Part shown: one piece after another, positions 1 to 5,236 of the stretch
How the letters are laid out: every line of letters starts with the position of its first letter
How positions within the stretch are numbered: the stretch's first letter is position 1
Assembly: GCA_027457225.1 (NCBI GenBank)
Contig: DAIDTL010000049.1
Coordinates: 1-7,441 of the forward strand
Length of the DNA: 7,441 nucleotides
Direction of reading: 5' to 3'
DNA from: Ferrovaceae bacterium
GTDB lineage: Bacteria; Pseudomonadota; Gammaproteobacteria; Burkholderiales; Ferrovaceae
Notes under the pieces: model-generated
Databases searched by the model: none
What the model saw: the letters and a program-made list of their open reading frames with translations, nothing else
Told to the model about the DNA's origin: nothing
Position numbers and translations under genes: made by a program

Positions 1-625
1 TGACGGGAACACGCAAGATGCCACCGGATAATTTTTTAATGTCGTCAGAAAAGGTAGCCGAAAATAGCAGGTTTTGGCGCTGCGTCGGCAGCAGGGCCAC
101 GATGCGCCGAATGTCCGGGATAAACCCCATGTCGAGCATGCGGTCCGCCTCGTCCAGCACCAGGATTTCTACTTGCGACAAATTGATGGTGCGTTGCTGC
201 ACATGGTCCAGCAGTCGTCCCGGGGTAGCCACCACGATTTCGACACCGCCTTGCAGCGCCTTGATCTGGGGGGCGATGTTGACACCGCCGTAAATGACCG
301 TGGAACGCAACGGCAGGTACTTGCCGTAGGTTTTGACGCTGGTTTCTACCTGGGCTGCGAGTTCGCGGGTGGGAGTGAGCACCAGACAGCGAATGGGGTG
401 TTTGGCCGGCGAGACGCTGGTGTTGGCCAGGGGCTGCAGGCGATGCAGGATGGGTAACGTAAACCCGGCTGTTTTGCCGGTACCGGTTTGGGCCGCAGCC
501 TGCACGTCCTGGCCGGCGAGTATAACGGGAATGGCTTGCGCCTGAATGGGGGTGGGCTCTGTGTAGCCCTGCTCTGCGACTGCTCGCAGCAGCTCGGGCG
601 AAAGCCCGAGGGATTCGAATGTCAT
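1..625 (-). CDS. rhlE: DEAD-box ATP-dependent RNA helicase, RhlE type (5' part only)
   Basis: Cytoplasmic ATP-dependent RNA helicase that remodels structured RNA, with family roles in ribosome assembly and mRNA turnover. The 208 visible residues form the first RecA-like domain: a Q-motif region at about 3-33 (FESLGLSPELL, PTPIQ), motif I AQTGTGKT (45-52), motif Ia PTRELA (85-90), TPGR (134-137), motif II DEAD (158-161) and motif III SAT (189-191). The second RecA domain and the variable C-terminal tail lie beyond the window edge, so no stop codon is seen. Two adjacent ATG codons (628 and 625) could start it; 625 is chosen because it sits 7 nt after an AGGAG ribosome binding site, against 4 nt for 628. 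It is divergent from ssrA. RhlE is preferred over SrmB, DeaD or RhlB from the short N-terminus and the MTFESLGLSPELLRAV opening; the subfamily call would be firmer with the C-terminal part. Confidence 0.93.
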   Translation of the reverse strand, partial: MTFESLGLSPELLRAVAEQGYTEPTPIQAQAIPVILAGQDVQAAAQTGTGKTAGFTLPILHRLQPLANTSVSPAKHPIRCLVLTPTRELAAQVETSVKTYGKYLPLRSTVIYGGVNIAPQIKALQGGVEIVVATPGRLLDHVQQRTINLSQVEILVLDEADRMLDMGFIPDIRRIVALLPTQRQNLLFSATFSDDIKKLSGGILRVPV

Positions 626-648
626 CATGCAACTCCTGATCGGCCTTC

Positions 649-666
649 CAAAGCCTCAAGGCTTTG
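649..666 (-). promoter_or_regulatory. Hairpin in the rhlE 5' leader
   Basis: A perfect 7-bp stem, CAAAGCC / GGCTTTG, with a 4-nt loop (UUGA in the rhlE transcript) lies just upstream of the rhlE ribosome binding site. A TACAAT -10-like hexamer at 751-746 on the minus strand, without a good -35, would give a leader of roughly 110 nt that carries this hairpin. Helicase leaders are sometimes autoregulated through structure, but that role here is inference only. Confidence 0.35.
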
Positions 667-794
667 TACCGGTCAAGGCGGATGATGGTTAAGGTTAAGG
701 GGAAATCAAAGAAAACGCTGACCGGATTGCGATGCTTCAGCGGGCATTGTACACGAATATTCAAAGAGTTATGTAATTCTCTGTCAACGGTTTC

Positions 795-823
795 GTGACT
801 TGGAAGTTAATTGGCCTCATAAT
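795..823 (+). promoter_or_regulatory. Sigma-70-type promoter of ssrA
   Basis: GTGACT (795-800) and CATAAT (818-823) are separated by 17 bp. Transcription would start near 830, a few bases before the mature tmRNA 5' end at 836, which fits a short 5' leader removed by RNase P. The call rests on matches to consensus and on position. Confidence 0.5.
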
Positions 824-835
824 GACCTTTGATTC

Positions 836-1201
836 GGGGGCGACCTGGCTTCGACGTGGGTTGCAAAGCAATGCAGGGCATACCGAGGGCCAGTGACCTC
901 GTAAATCCATCTGGAAACCTTATAGTTGCCAACGACGACAACTACGCCCTAGCCGCCTAAGGCTAGGCTCTGCACCGGTTTTTCTCTGGACCGGAGTTTG
1001 GGAAACCAAGCCGCAGAGTCATTAACAGAGGATCGCACGCGTGATGGGGCCGCTTCATCCGCTGCTAAAACCAAGGTGGCTCGCCCAGGCGCAGTTCGTC
1101 GGTTGACGGCGCCAAAGCTAAAACCAAATAGCCAGACTAAGTATGTAGAACTGCTTGTAGAGGACTGACGGACGCGGGTTCGATTCCCGCCGCCTCCACC
1201 A
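836..1201 (+). ncRNA. ssrA: Transfer-messenger RNA (tmRNA), one-piece form
   Basis: tmRNA rescues ribosomes stalled on mRNAs lacking a stop codon. Charged with alanine, it enters the A site, switches the ribosome to its own short reading frame and tags the stalled protein for proteolysis. Both ends of the tRNA-like domain are visible: the 5' GGGGGCG (836-842) pairs over 7 bp, with one G-U, with CGCCTCC (1191-1197), followed by discriminator A and an encoded CCA at 1199-1201. The T-arm GGTTCGATTCC lies at 1178-1188. The tag frame begins at 928, and its stop sits in a strong hairpin, CCTAGCC / GGCTAGG. The 366-nt length is normal for the one-piece form; no permuted break is seen. A complete 3' end implies that any island inserted at this gene restored it. 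Confidence 0.97.
928..960 (+). other. tmRNA proteolysis-tag reading frame
   Basis: The resume codon GCC (928-930) follows the TAGTT element. The frame encodes ANDDNYALAA and ends at TAA (958-960). The ALAA C-terminus is the degron read by ClpXP/ClpAP and SspB-type adaptors. The tag differs from the E. coli tag ANDENYALAA only by D for E at position 4, and variants of this kind are common in Betaproteobacteria. Confidence 0.93.
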
Positions 1202-1220
1202 ACTATCTAGGATTCATGAG

Positions 1221-1247
1221 GGTTTCAAGGCATTTGTTTTGAAAACC
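1221..1247 (+). terminator. Weak hairpin 3' of ssrA, possible terminator
   Basis: GGTTTCAA (1221-1228) can pair with TTGAAAACC (1239-1247) with one bulged base and a 10-nt loop. No T-tract follows, so it is a poor intrinsic terminator by sequence; it may only stabilise the tmRNA precursor end. Nothing else convincing is seen between ssrA and 1333. Confidence 0.22.
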
Positions 1248-1333
1248 AACCATCCTACCTGCCATAGGCCAAAGTGCTTGACCAGTTCGTCAGGCTTGCG
1301 CTTGGCCGTCTTGAGTCACTTGCCGGTACCAGG

Positions 1334-1792
1334 TCAGCTTCGTCTTTCGCGCTTACGAGCATCTATTTCAAACGGAGCTTTGTCGTACCCGAGGGTAACG
1401 ATCTGTTGGAGGTAGATTGGCATAAAGGCTGCAATGGAGCCGGCTTGTTCGTACTGGTGAACATGCCGGAATTCATGAGACAGAAGCCTGATGCTCCGAT
1501 GCCCCTGAAGGATGTAGACTCCATGACCCAGCGTTAGGCCCACCATACCAGGACCGAGAAGCCCGGTGGCGAGCGCAGCCTGACTCAATATAGGATCGTC
1601 AGGAAATGGAATAGATCGAACTTCGGCGACACGAATAAACTCTGGACGCATCACCCCCACACTCTTGGCCAAGGCAATCAGAGAATCGTCCAGCGCTTGC
1701 CCCACCTTGGAAATTGATGCGTACTGAGCTTCGGCCCATGCTATCGCTCTGGGAACGATTGCTGACAATGCGGCGCGGTTTGAAGTCGTCAA
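1334..1792 (-). CDS. Small HEXXH metalloprotease-like protein
   Basis: Unnamed 152-aa protein with a probable zinc-metallopeptidase centre: LLSHEFRHVHQYEQ carries HEFRH at residues 106-110. The later acidic segment FEIDAR (E142), or E149, could supply a third zinc ligand as in gluzincin-like enzymes. A short hydrophobic stretch, AGSIAAFMPIYLQQ, directly follows the HEXXH helix. There is no signal peptide, so a cytoplasmic site is likely. Similar HExRHVHQYEQ proteins of unknown function occur in proteobacteria, to my knowledge. The start is a TTG only 4 nt after the stop of the upstream 85-aa gene and has no strong ribosome binding site, so translation probably depends on coupling to that gene. 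The substrate is unknown. The protease call comes from the motif; activity is not shown. Confidence 0.75.
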   Translation of the reverse strand: MTTSNRAALSAIVPRAIAWAEAQYASISKVGQALDDSLIALAKSVGVMRPEFIRVAEVRSIPFPDDPILSQAALATGLLGPGMVGLTLGHGVYILQGHRSIRLLSHEFRHVHQYEQAGSIAAFMPIYLQQIVTLGYDKAPFEIDARKRERRS

Positions 1793-1796
1793 CTTT

Positions 1797-2054
1797 TCAC
1801 ACCACTTTGACGTTCGGGTAGTGCCGCTTCAATTGAGCCATGTGATTTTCCAGCGCCTGCTTTTGCTGCGCGAGCTCGGAACTCGTCAGCATGTTTGAAT
1901 CCGATGAGGTAACCGGCTGTGATGGGTGCTGAGTTAAAACCGCATCCTGTTCACGCTCCCGCTTCCTTTTCAGCAGTCCCAGAACTTGGCCGGCCACTTT
2001 CACGCGGCTCGCCGGACTGAGTTTCAGCATTGCTTTCCTGGTTTTCTCGAACAT
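1797..2054 (-). CDS. Hypothetical basic 85-aa protein coupled to the HEXXH protein
   Basis: I do not recognise a family. The protein begins MFEKTRKAMLKLSPASR and has a very basic stretch, LLKRKRERE, near residue 30. A polar, probably disordered, middle (about 40-58) leads into a Gln/Leu-rich segment, LAQQKQALENHMAQLKR (about 61-77), that could form a short amphipathic helix or coiled coil. There is no signal peptide or membrane segment. The ATG at 2054 is chosen because GGAGG lies 5 nt upstream; an in-frame TTG at 2066 overlaps that ribosome binding site and is unlikely to be used. The gene has its own promoter and ends 4 nt before the metalloprotease-like gene, so the two form one transcription unit. 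The first protein may be a partner, adaptor or substrate of the second; that is inference from spacing only. Confidence 0.65.
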   Translation of the reverse strand: MFEKTRKAMLKLSPASRVKVAGQVLGLLKRKREREQDAVLTQHPSQPVTSSDSNMLTSSELAQQKQALENHMAQLKRHYPNVKVV

Positions 2055-2076
2055 GGTCACCTCCAAGAGATTTGTC

Positions 2077-2104
2077 AGATTACCAACTAAACGGGGTGGG
2101 TCAA
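2077..2104 (-). promoter_or_regulatory. Sigma-70-type promoter of the 85-aa / HEXXH operon
   Basis: On the minus strand, TTGACC (2104-2099) and TAATCT (2082-2077) are separated by 16 bp. This sits just upstream of the GGAGG ribosome binding site and ATG at 2054, giving a leader of roughly 15-20 nt. The -35 element lies inside the first unit of the direct repeat at 2098-2143. Confidence 0.5.
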
Positions 2105-2143
2105 TTTTAAATGCAAATCCCGGGTCAGATTCAAACGCAAATC
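2098..2143 (+). repeat. Imperfect tandem direct repeat, 22-bp units
   Basis: Two 22-bp units start with GGGTCA and end with GCAAATC (2098-2119 and 2122-2143), separated by CC. They match at 16 of 22 positions, with the differences confined to the middle. No further copy was found in the window. They could be paired protein-binding sites next to the operon promoter, or the edge of an old insertion. Confidence 0.5.
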
Positions 2144-2478
2144 AACAAACAGCTTGCCACAAAGCAGACATCCCTGGTTAATTCAGGAGAGCCTAGAGCG
2201 ACTGTCCGGCCGAGCTACTGCCACCCGACCAATCATTGCGGATGTCCACTCTCTGGCAGCGGACGGTCATTACTGAAATTTAACCGCGCTCCGCCAGGGG
2301 GCTGGCGCAGCGAGTGTGGCCGTATTGACTGTGCAGCAAGCGTCCCATATGGTTTCTGTGTAACGGACAGTTGTTTAATGTCCGCTCTTCGAGATCCAAT
2401 CACGGATTCAAGGAAACGGGAAAACATGACGTCAAGGTCGAATCAGGCCGAGCCGATCCTGTAACCTGCTGCCTGGAT
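2144..2478. other. Intergenic stretch with no gene recognised
   Basis: Reading frames are open on both strands here, but none has a convincing ribosome binding site, a family-like sequence or a conserved motif. Short motifs recur: GCGGATGTCC, GCGGACGGTCATT and AATGTCCGC, the last being the reverse of the GCGGAC..ATT pattern. This may be degenerate sequence left from rearrangement. Confidence 0.4.
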
Positions 2479-2688
2479 TCACTGTTTGATTAGCGAGAGA
2501 ATGTCTTCAACCCGCCAAGCCGTAGTTCGCGGCCCGAGTTTCACTGGCTTTGGAAACCTGCCAGTTCGCACACCGTTCCACCACGAAGACCTGCCGATCG
2601 GAATCAACGGTGGTACCAGTGGGTTTGTCCTGGGATTGCCGATGATTTGACTAAGGCGCAGAAATCCGGTTTCAGGAAGCTGTTTCAT
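2479..2688 (-). CDS. alpA: AlpA-family phage/element transcriptional regulator
   Basis: A 69-aa DNA-binding protein of the AlpA / excisionase-like winged-helix group, which in prophages, P4-like elements and integrative elements controls integrase or excision genes. The family pattern is visible: LRLSQIIG (10-17), then IPIGRSSWWNGV (30-40) in place of the usual GLSRST-Y helix, then the hallmark wing GRFPKPVKLGPRTTAWR (43-59) and VEDILSLI at the end. Its length is normal for AlpA, with no frameshift. The ATG at 2688 has only a weak ribosome binding site. It lies downstream of the broken mobC gene on the same strand, as in a small mobilizable-element module, but no integrase is present nearby, so its usual target may be gone. 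Confidence 0.85.
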   Translation of the reverse strand: MKQLPETGFLRLSQIIGNPRTNPLVPPLIPIGRSSWWNGVRTGRFPKPVKLGPRTTAWRVEDILSLIKQ

Positions 2689-2751
2689 TGCAGGTTGCTC
2701 CAGTCGTTGTTGACCACATCAATCTATTAATCTGGGTGGTGCCTTACCCGA

Positions 2752-3059
2752 TCACCTCCGGTAATCAATGACATCCTCAAGGACCACAGCGAGCGCAATC
2801 AACTGCTCATGTACCGCCCAGCATCGGCGCTTCTCTTCCAGAGTCCAGGTAATGCCTGACGGGTAGCAACGCTTGATCAATGCGCCTAGACGCCGCAGCT
2901 CGCTCACACTATGGGGCCAACCACCGAACAGATGTCCCTGCCCAGCGCTGCACGACGAATAAAGCCGCTGGTTGTAAGATTAGCCTTCCTGGCCTTATTC
3001 AAAATCGCCTGGTGCACATTTTCGTCACATCGAAACCCGATACGCGATTTTCTATTCAT
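2752..3059 (-). pseudogene. mobC: MobC-like relaxosome protein, frameshifted
   Basis: MobC-type proteins bind oriT and help the relaxase nick DNA for conjugal mobilization. The ATG at 3059 has a GGAGG-type ribosome binding site (GGGGAGGG, 5 nt away) and starts MNRKSRIGFRCDENVH, followed by NKARKANLTTSGFIRRAALG, a ribbon-helix-helix-like N-terminus typical of the family. This frame stops at 2904 after 51 codons. In the neighbouring frame the family sequence goes on: VSELRRLGALIK, then TLEEKRRCWAVHEQLIALA, to a stop at 2752. The span of 308 nt, rejoined with one base, would give about 102 aa. The change is equivalent to a one-base deletion near the GGGG run at 2913-2916. No canonical slippery heptamer is in frame, so decay or a sequencing error is more likely than programmed frameshifting. 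A longer upstream open frame (to 3251) is ignored in favour of the well-placed ATG. Confidence 0.8.
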
Positions 3060-3184
3060 GGAAGCCCTCCCCTGCCATTTCGCTAACCCGTCAGCACGAA
3101 AGCACTTGAATTGTTCTTGAGACAAGCGCAGCGCGGAGCAAAATTGCCCGGCTTTTGATGTCGGGTGTCGGGCGGAGCCTGACC

Positions 3185-3256
3185 AAGGGGGTTGTGCGGC
3201 ATTTTCCCCATGAGCGACCGTAGGGCGTCCATGGGGAAAATGTACGTACAACCCTT
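3185..3256. other. Extended inverted repeat, candidate oriT
   Basis: A perfect 13-bp inverted repeat, CATTTTCCCCATG (3200-3212) and CATGGGGAAAATG (3230-3242), encloses a 17-nt loop. The symmetry extends outward imperfectly: AAGGG(GG)TTGT (3185-3195) against ACAACCCTT (3248-3256). A 10-bp palindrome, TGTACGTACA, lies at 3241-3250. It sits about 130 bp upstream of mobC, where mobilizable elements often keep their transfer origin. No known nic core (IncP ATCCTG, IncQ type) was recognised, so the oriT call is from position and structure; a regulatory site or terminator is possible. Confidence 0.45.
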
Positions 3257-3259
3257 ACC

Positions 3260-3510
3260 TTGTACCGGGTTTCACGATTTTGTTTGCGGTTTTGAAATTC
3301 AATGGGCAGCGATGGGCACGCATGGAACGCTTGCCCAGTGACATGGATCCCCATCAAGGCAGCAAGGAAGGCGGTGATTTCCGCCATCACGGATTGGTTT
3401 TCAATCGAAGAAGCCGATATTACCCTACTGAAAAACACACCGGCTGCTTTGGCTGGGACATATCGCACCGAGTCCGATCCGGGCGGATGGAATGGAAAAA
3501 AGTGCAAATT
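3260..3510. other. Stretch between candidate oriT and higBA without an assignable gene
   Basis: Frames are open on both strands: plus 3302-3529 (75 codons, ending inside the higBA promoter/operator) and minus, with an internal start giving MAEITAFLAALMGIHVTG. Neither has a good ribosome binding site or a family I recognise. At most one is real, and the stretch may be a fossil of a gene cut by insertion of the higBA unit. Confidence 0.3.
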
Positions 3511-3530
3511 ATCTCAATTTGAGATATAGT
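3502..3530 (+). promoter_or_regulatory. higBA promoter overlapped by palindromic operator
   Basis: A perfect 15-bp palindrome, ATCTCAATTTGAGAT (3511-3525), lies over the spacer and -10 of a likely promoter: -10 TATAGT (3525-3530) with a weak -35 GTGCAA (3502-3507), spacer 17. HigA-type antitoxins bind such palindromes to repress their own operon, alone or with toxin, and this position would block RNA polymerase. That HigA binds here is inferred. The predicted start falls close to 3537, the higB ATG. Confidence 0.65.
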
Positions 3531-3536
3531 GCACCC

Positions 3537-3818
3537 ATGCGTGTCATCTCCAACAAGGCATTGACCGATTTTTCAAAGAACCATCCCGCTGCCGAAGAGC
3601 CTATGCAGGCATGGCGCAAGATTGTTGAATCCCGGTCGTTTACAAATTTTGCAGACATCAAAACTGCTTTCAACGCCATGGACAAAGTTGACATCTATTA
3701 CGTTTTTGACATCGGCGGTAATAAATACCGGATCGTTGCAGCCATTCACTTCGACCAGCAAAAGCTGTTTATACGCCATGTCTTCACTCACAAGGAGTAC
3801 GACAAATGGAAGCCCTGA
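3537..3818 (+). CDS. higB: HigB-type mRNA interferase toxin
   Basis: Toxin of a type II toxin-antitoxin pair in the RelE/HigB superfamily. In the family it cleaves mRNA on the ribosome and halts growth when free of antitoxin. The 93 residues cover the whole HigB fold and match E. coli HigB most clearly in YVFDIGGNKYRIVAAIHF (55-72) and IRHVFTHKEYD (79-89), the latter holding the basic/His residues near the active site. The start at 3537 (MRVISNKALTDF) fits the family N-terminus; an in-frame ATG at 3492 would place the palindromic operator inside the coding region. No ribosome binding site precedes the ATG, and the -10 box ends only 6 nt upstream, suggesting a leaderless mRNA. The toxin gene comes first, as is usual for higBA, and overlaps higA by 13 bp. 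Confidence 0.9.
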   Translation: MRVISNKALTDFSKNHPAAEEPMQAWRKIVESRSFTNFADIKTAFNAMDKVDIYYVFDIGGNKYRIVAAIHFDQQKLFIRHVFTHKEYDKWKP

Positions 3819-4228
3819 TGGATCGCACTGTAGTCGCAGAGATCACTGCCCGTTTTCAAGCTCTGGCGTCGATCGTTCCGCTCCACGCTATTCGCAGCGA
3901 GCGGGAATACAACAAGGCTGTTGCGGTACTGAATCAATTGCTTGATGCAGGGGCTGCAAACGAAAAACACCCGCTGGCTGATCTTGTAAACACACTTGGG
4001 GGGCTGATCGGCGATTACGATGATGCGCGCTATCCAGCACAGGATGTGTCACCTATTGCCATGATCCGCTTTCTGATGGAGCAAAACGGTTTAACACAAT
4101 CCGATCTGCCAGAAATTGGAACCCAGGGCGTCGTGTCAGAAATCCTGCGCGGCAAGCGCGAGCTGAATGTTCGACAAATCAAGGCGCTTTCTGAGCGATT
4201 CCACGTCCCATCAAGCGTCTTTATTTGA
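3806..4228 (+). CDS. higA: HigA-type antitoxin with XRE helix-turn-helix
   Basis: Antitoxin that neutralises HigB and represses the operon. The 140 residues have a helical N-terminal part (about 1-75, with ARFQALASIVPLHAIRSE and YNKAVAVLNQLLD) and a C-terminal XRE-like helix-turn-helix (about 85-135): IRFLMEQNGLTQSDLPEIG, then VVSEILRGKRELNVRQIKAL, the typical HigA recognition-helix pattern. The ATG at 3806 overlaps the 3' end of higB by 13 bp and has AAGGAG 8 nt upstream; an in-frame ATG at 3818 overlapping the higB stop is a weaker choice. The strong ribosome binding site, in contrast to higB, would favour antitoxin over toxin synthesis. Both genes look complete, so the module may still be active even though neighbouring element genes are broken. 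Confidence 0.9.
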   Translation: MEALMDRTVVAEITARFQALASIVPLHAIRSEREYNKAVAVLNQLLDAGAANEKHPLADLVNTLGGLIGDYDDARYPAQDVSPIAMIRFLMEQNGLTQSDLPEIGTQGVVSEILRGKRELNVRQIKALSERFHVPSSVFI

Positions 4229-4310
4229 TGTGTTAATGAGGTCTGCCAAAGTGTTATGAAAACCGTGCATCAAAGATCGGATGATTCGATCCATACAGCA
4301 CCCATCCGCC

Positions 4311-4460
4311 ATGAGTAACTTTGTGAGTAACCACAATTTGTCGAAAGTGGGAAAACGCCTATTCACGCGCCTTTCTGCCGGTTATTGGGTTGCCGCCGCC
4401 ACCATGAACGATAACCCGGATATTTTTGTGTCCGAACAACCGTTTGCCATATCATATTGA
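4311..4460 (+). CDS. Possible 49-aa small ORF, unknown
   Basis: A frame of 49 codons starts at ATG 4311 (MSNFVSNHNLSKVGKRLFTR) and ends at TGA 4458-4460. It has no clear ribosome binding site and no recognised family; the middle, LSAGYWVAAATMNDNPD, does not form a full membrane helix. It could equally be a chance frame in the roughly 250-bp gap between higA and the PEBP gene, where nothing else is seen. Confidence 0.2.
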   Translation: MSNFVSNHNLSKVGKRLFTRLSAGYWVAAATMNDNPDIFVSEQPFAISY

Positions 4461-4478
4461 TGGTGGCACGATGCTCAG

Positions 4479-5033
4479 ATGATTAAATCTCTGTTGTTTT
4501 GCTCAGCGTTGCTTTACATGGGCGCGCTGGATGTATCTGCGCAGGAGAAGGAGGTTTTCACCATGTCACTCAAGTTGACGTCGACAGTCTTCGCCCACGA
4601 TGGCGAAATCCCTTCGAAATACACCTGCGAGGGGCAAGACAGCTCACCACCGCTTGCCTGGTCTGGGGTTCCACCTGGTGCAAAGACCCTCGTGCTCATC
4701 GTTGATGATCCTGACGCCCCGGACCCGGCGGCACCGAAGATGACCTGGGTCCATTGGGTGCTGTACAACATACCGGCGAACGTAAATGCTCTTCCGGAGG
4801 CGGCGAAGCAATTGCCTGCGGGAACCCTATCGGGACTCAATGATTGGAACCGCACTGGCTATGGCGGCCCCTGCCCGCCGATTGGTCGGCACCGCTACTT
4901 TCACAAGCTCTATGCGCTTGACACGGTGCTGCCCGATCTTGACAGACCCACCAAGGCAGTTATCGAGGCGAAGATGAAGGGCCATATCATCGCGCAGGCC
5001 GAACTCGTAGGAACATTTCAGAAGCGCAAATAA
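4479..5033 (+). CDS. YbhB/YbcL family PEBP (Raf kinase inhibitor-like) protein
   Basis: A phosphatidylethanolamine-binding-protein fold; bacterial YbhB/YbcL proteins have no firmly known substrate. Signature motifs are present: VDDPDAPDP (75-83) and VHWVLYNIP (91-99) lining the ligand pocket, and GYGGPCPPIGRHRY (127-140) with FHKLYALD after it. The C-terminus, from AEAKMKGHIIAQAELVGTF-like sequence onward, is complete. Two starts are possible. ATG 4479 gives 184 aa with a signal-peptide-like N-terminus (MIKSLLFCSALLYMGALDVSA then QEKE) but only weak GGTGG upstream. ATG 4563 (MSLKLTSTVF) gives 156 aa, close to the normal cytoplasmic YbhB length, and has AAGGAGG 8 nt upstream. The longer form is listed because its leader codes plausibly for secretion; the shorter form may be the main product. 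No partner gene is adjacent. Confidence 0.88.
   Translation: MIKSLLFCSALLYMGALDVSAQEKEVFTMSLKLTSTVFAHDGEIPSKYTCEGQDSSPPLAWSGVPPGAKTLVLIVDDPDAPDPAAPKMTWVHWVLYNIPANVNALPEAAKQLPAGTLSGLNDWNRTGYGGPCPPIGRHRYFHKLYALDTVLPDLDRPTKAVIEAKMKGHIIAQAELVGTFQKRK
4548..4554 (+). promoter_or_regulatory. Strong internal ribosome binding site for the short PEBP form
   Basis: AAGGAGG, 8 nt before ATG 4563, lies inside the reading frame of the longer PEBP product, encoding the QEKEV segment after the predicted signal peptide. It is the best Shine-Dalgarno sequence in the neighbourhood and supports initiation at MSLKLTSTVF. Confidence 0.65.
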
Positions 5034-5236
5034 TTAACAGCCCGTTTCTCATTTGTTCACAGGCCTCGCGTCGGGATTGCAATCAGTCGCCATCGACCAG
5101 AAACAGTCGATAGCTCTCCACTTTTGATGCTCAGCAGCCTGTTAATACTGACTAATCCGCTGATCTGGGGTTATTTGTTGGCCTGTTCATTAAAAACTGT
5201 CAGCATGTGGCTTATGCTTGGTATTCAAAAAACAGG
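5034..5236. other. Gap between the PEBP gene and the flavin reductase remnant
   Basis: No gene, RNA or clear terminator is recognised. The N-terminal part expected for the flavin reductase that follows could not be found here in any plus-strand frame; recognisable homology begins only with HTM at about 5237, so a deletion or replacement endpoint probably lies near there. Confidence 0.4.

Noticed and set aside
45..764. Long open frame on the minus strand across the rhlE region (239 codons)
   Set aside because: It overlaps the clearly conserved rhlE frame, is rich in Arg, Ala and His, and has no recognisable domain; it is a shadow of a high-GC gene.
1180..1201. Search for a second copy of the ssrA 3' end (attR) within the window
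   Set aside because: No copy of the GGTTCGATTCCCGCC...CCACCA segment was found by eye downstream; if a right attachment site exists it is outside the window or degraded.
1265..1333. Minus-strand coding fragment reading KTAKRKPDELVKHFGLW
   Set aside because: It looks protein-like, but it has no start, is short and matches no family I can name, so it was not listed as a gene remnant.
2111..2464. 117-codon plus-strand frame
   Set aside because: It starts inside the direct repeat, has no ribosome binding site and no family-like composition; coding is not supported.
2900..2930. Programmed -1 frameshift in mobC
   Set aside because: The codons at the junction (GTT GGC CCC ATA) do not form an X XXY YYZ slippery heptamer and no clear downstream stimulatory structure was identified.
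3060..3251. N-terminal extension of the mobC frame up to 3251
   Set aside because: It would run through the inverted repeat. The ATG at 3059 has a good ribosome binding site and begins exactly where MobC similarity starts.
4398..4467. Inverted repeat GCCACCAT / ATGGTGGC
   Set aside because: Only 8 bp with a 54-nt separation and no extension of symmetry; expected by chance at this scale.
5205..5225. Sigma-54-like promoter (TGGC...TTGG) upstream of the flavin reductase remnant
   Set aside because: The -12 element lacks the required GC, and it lies before a pseudogene; the match is too weak.
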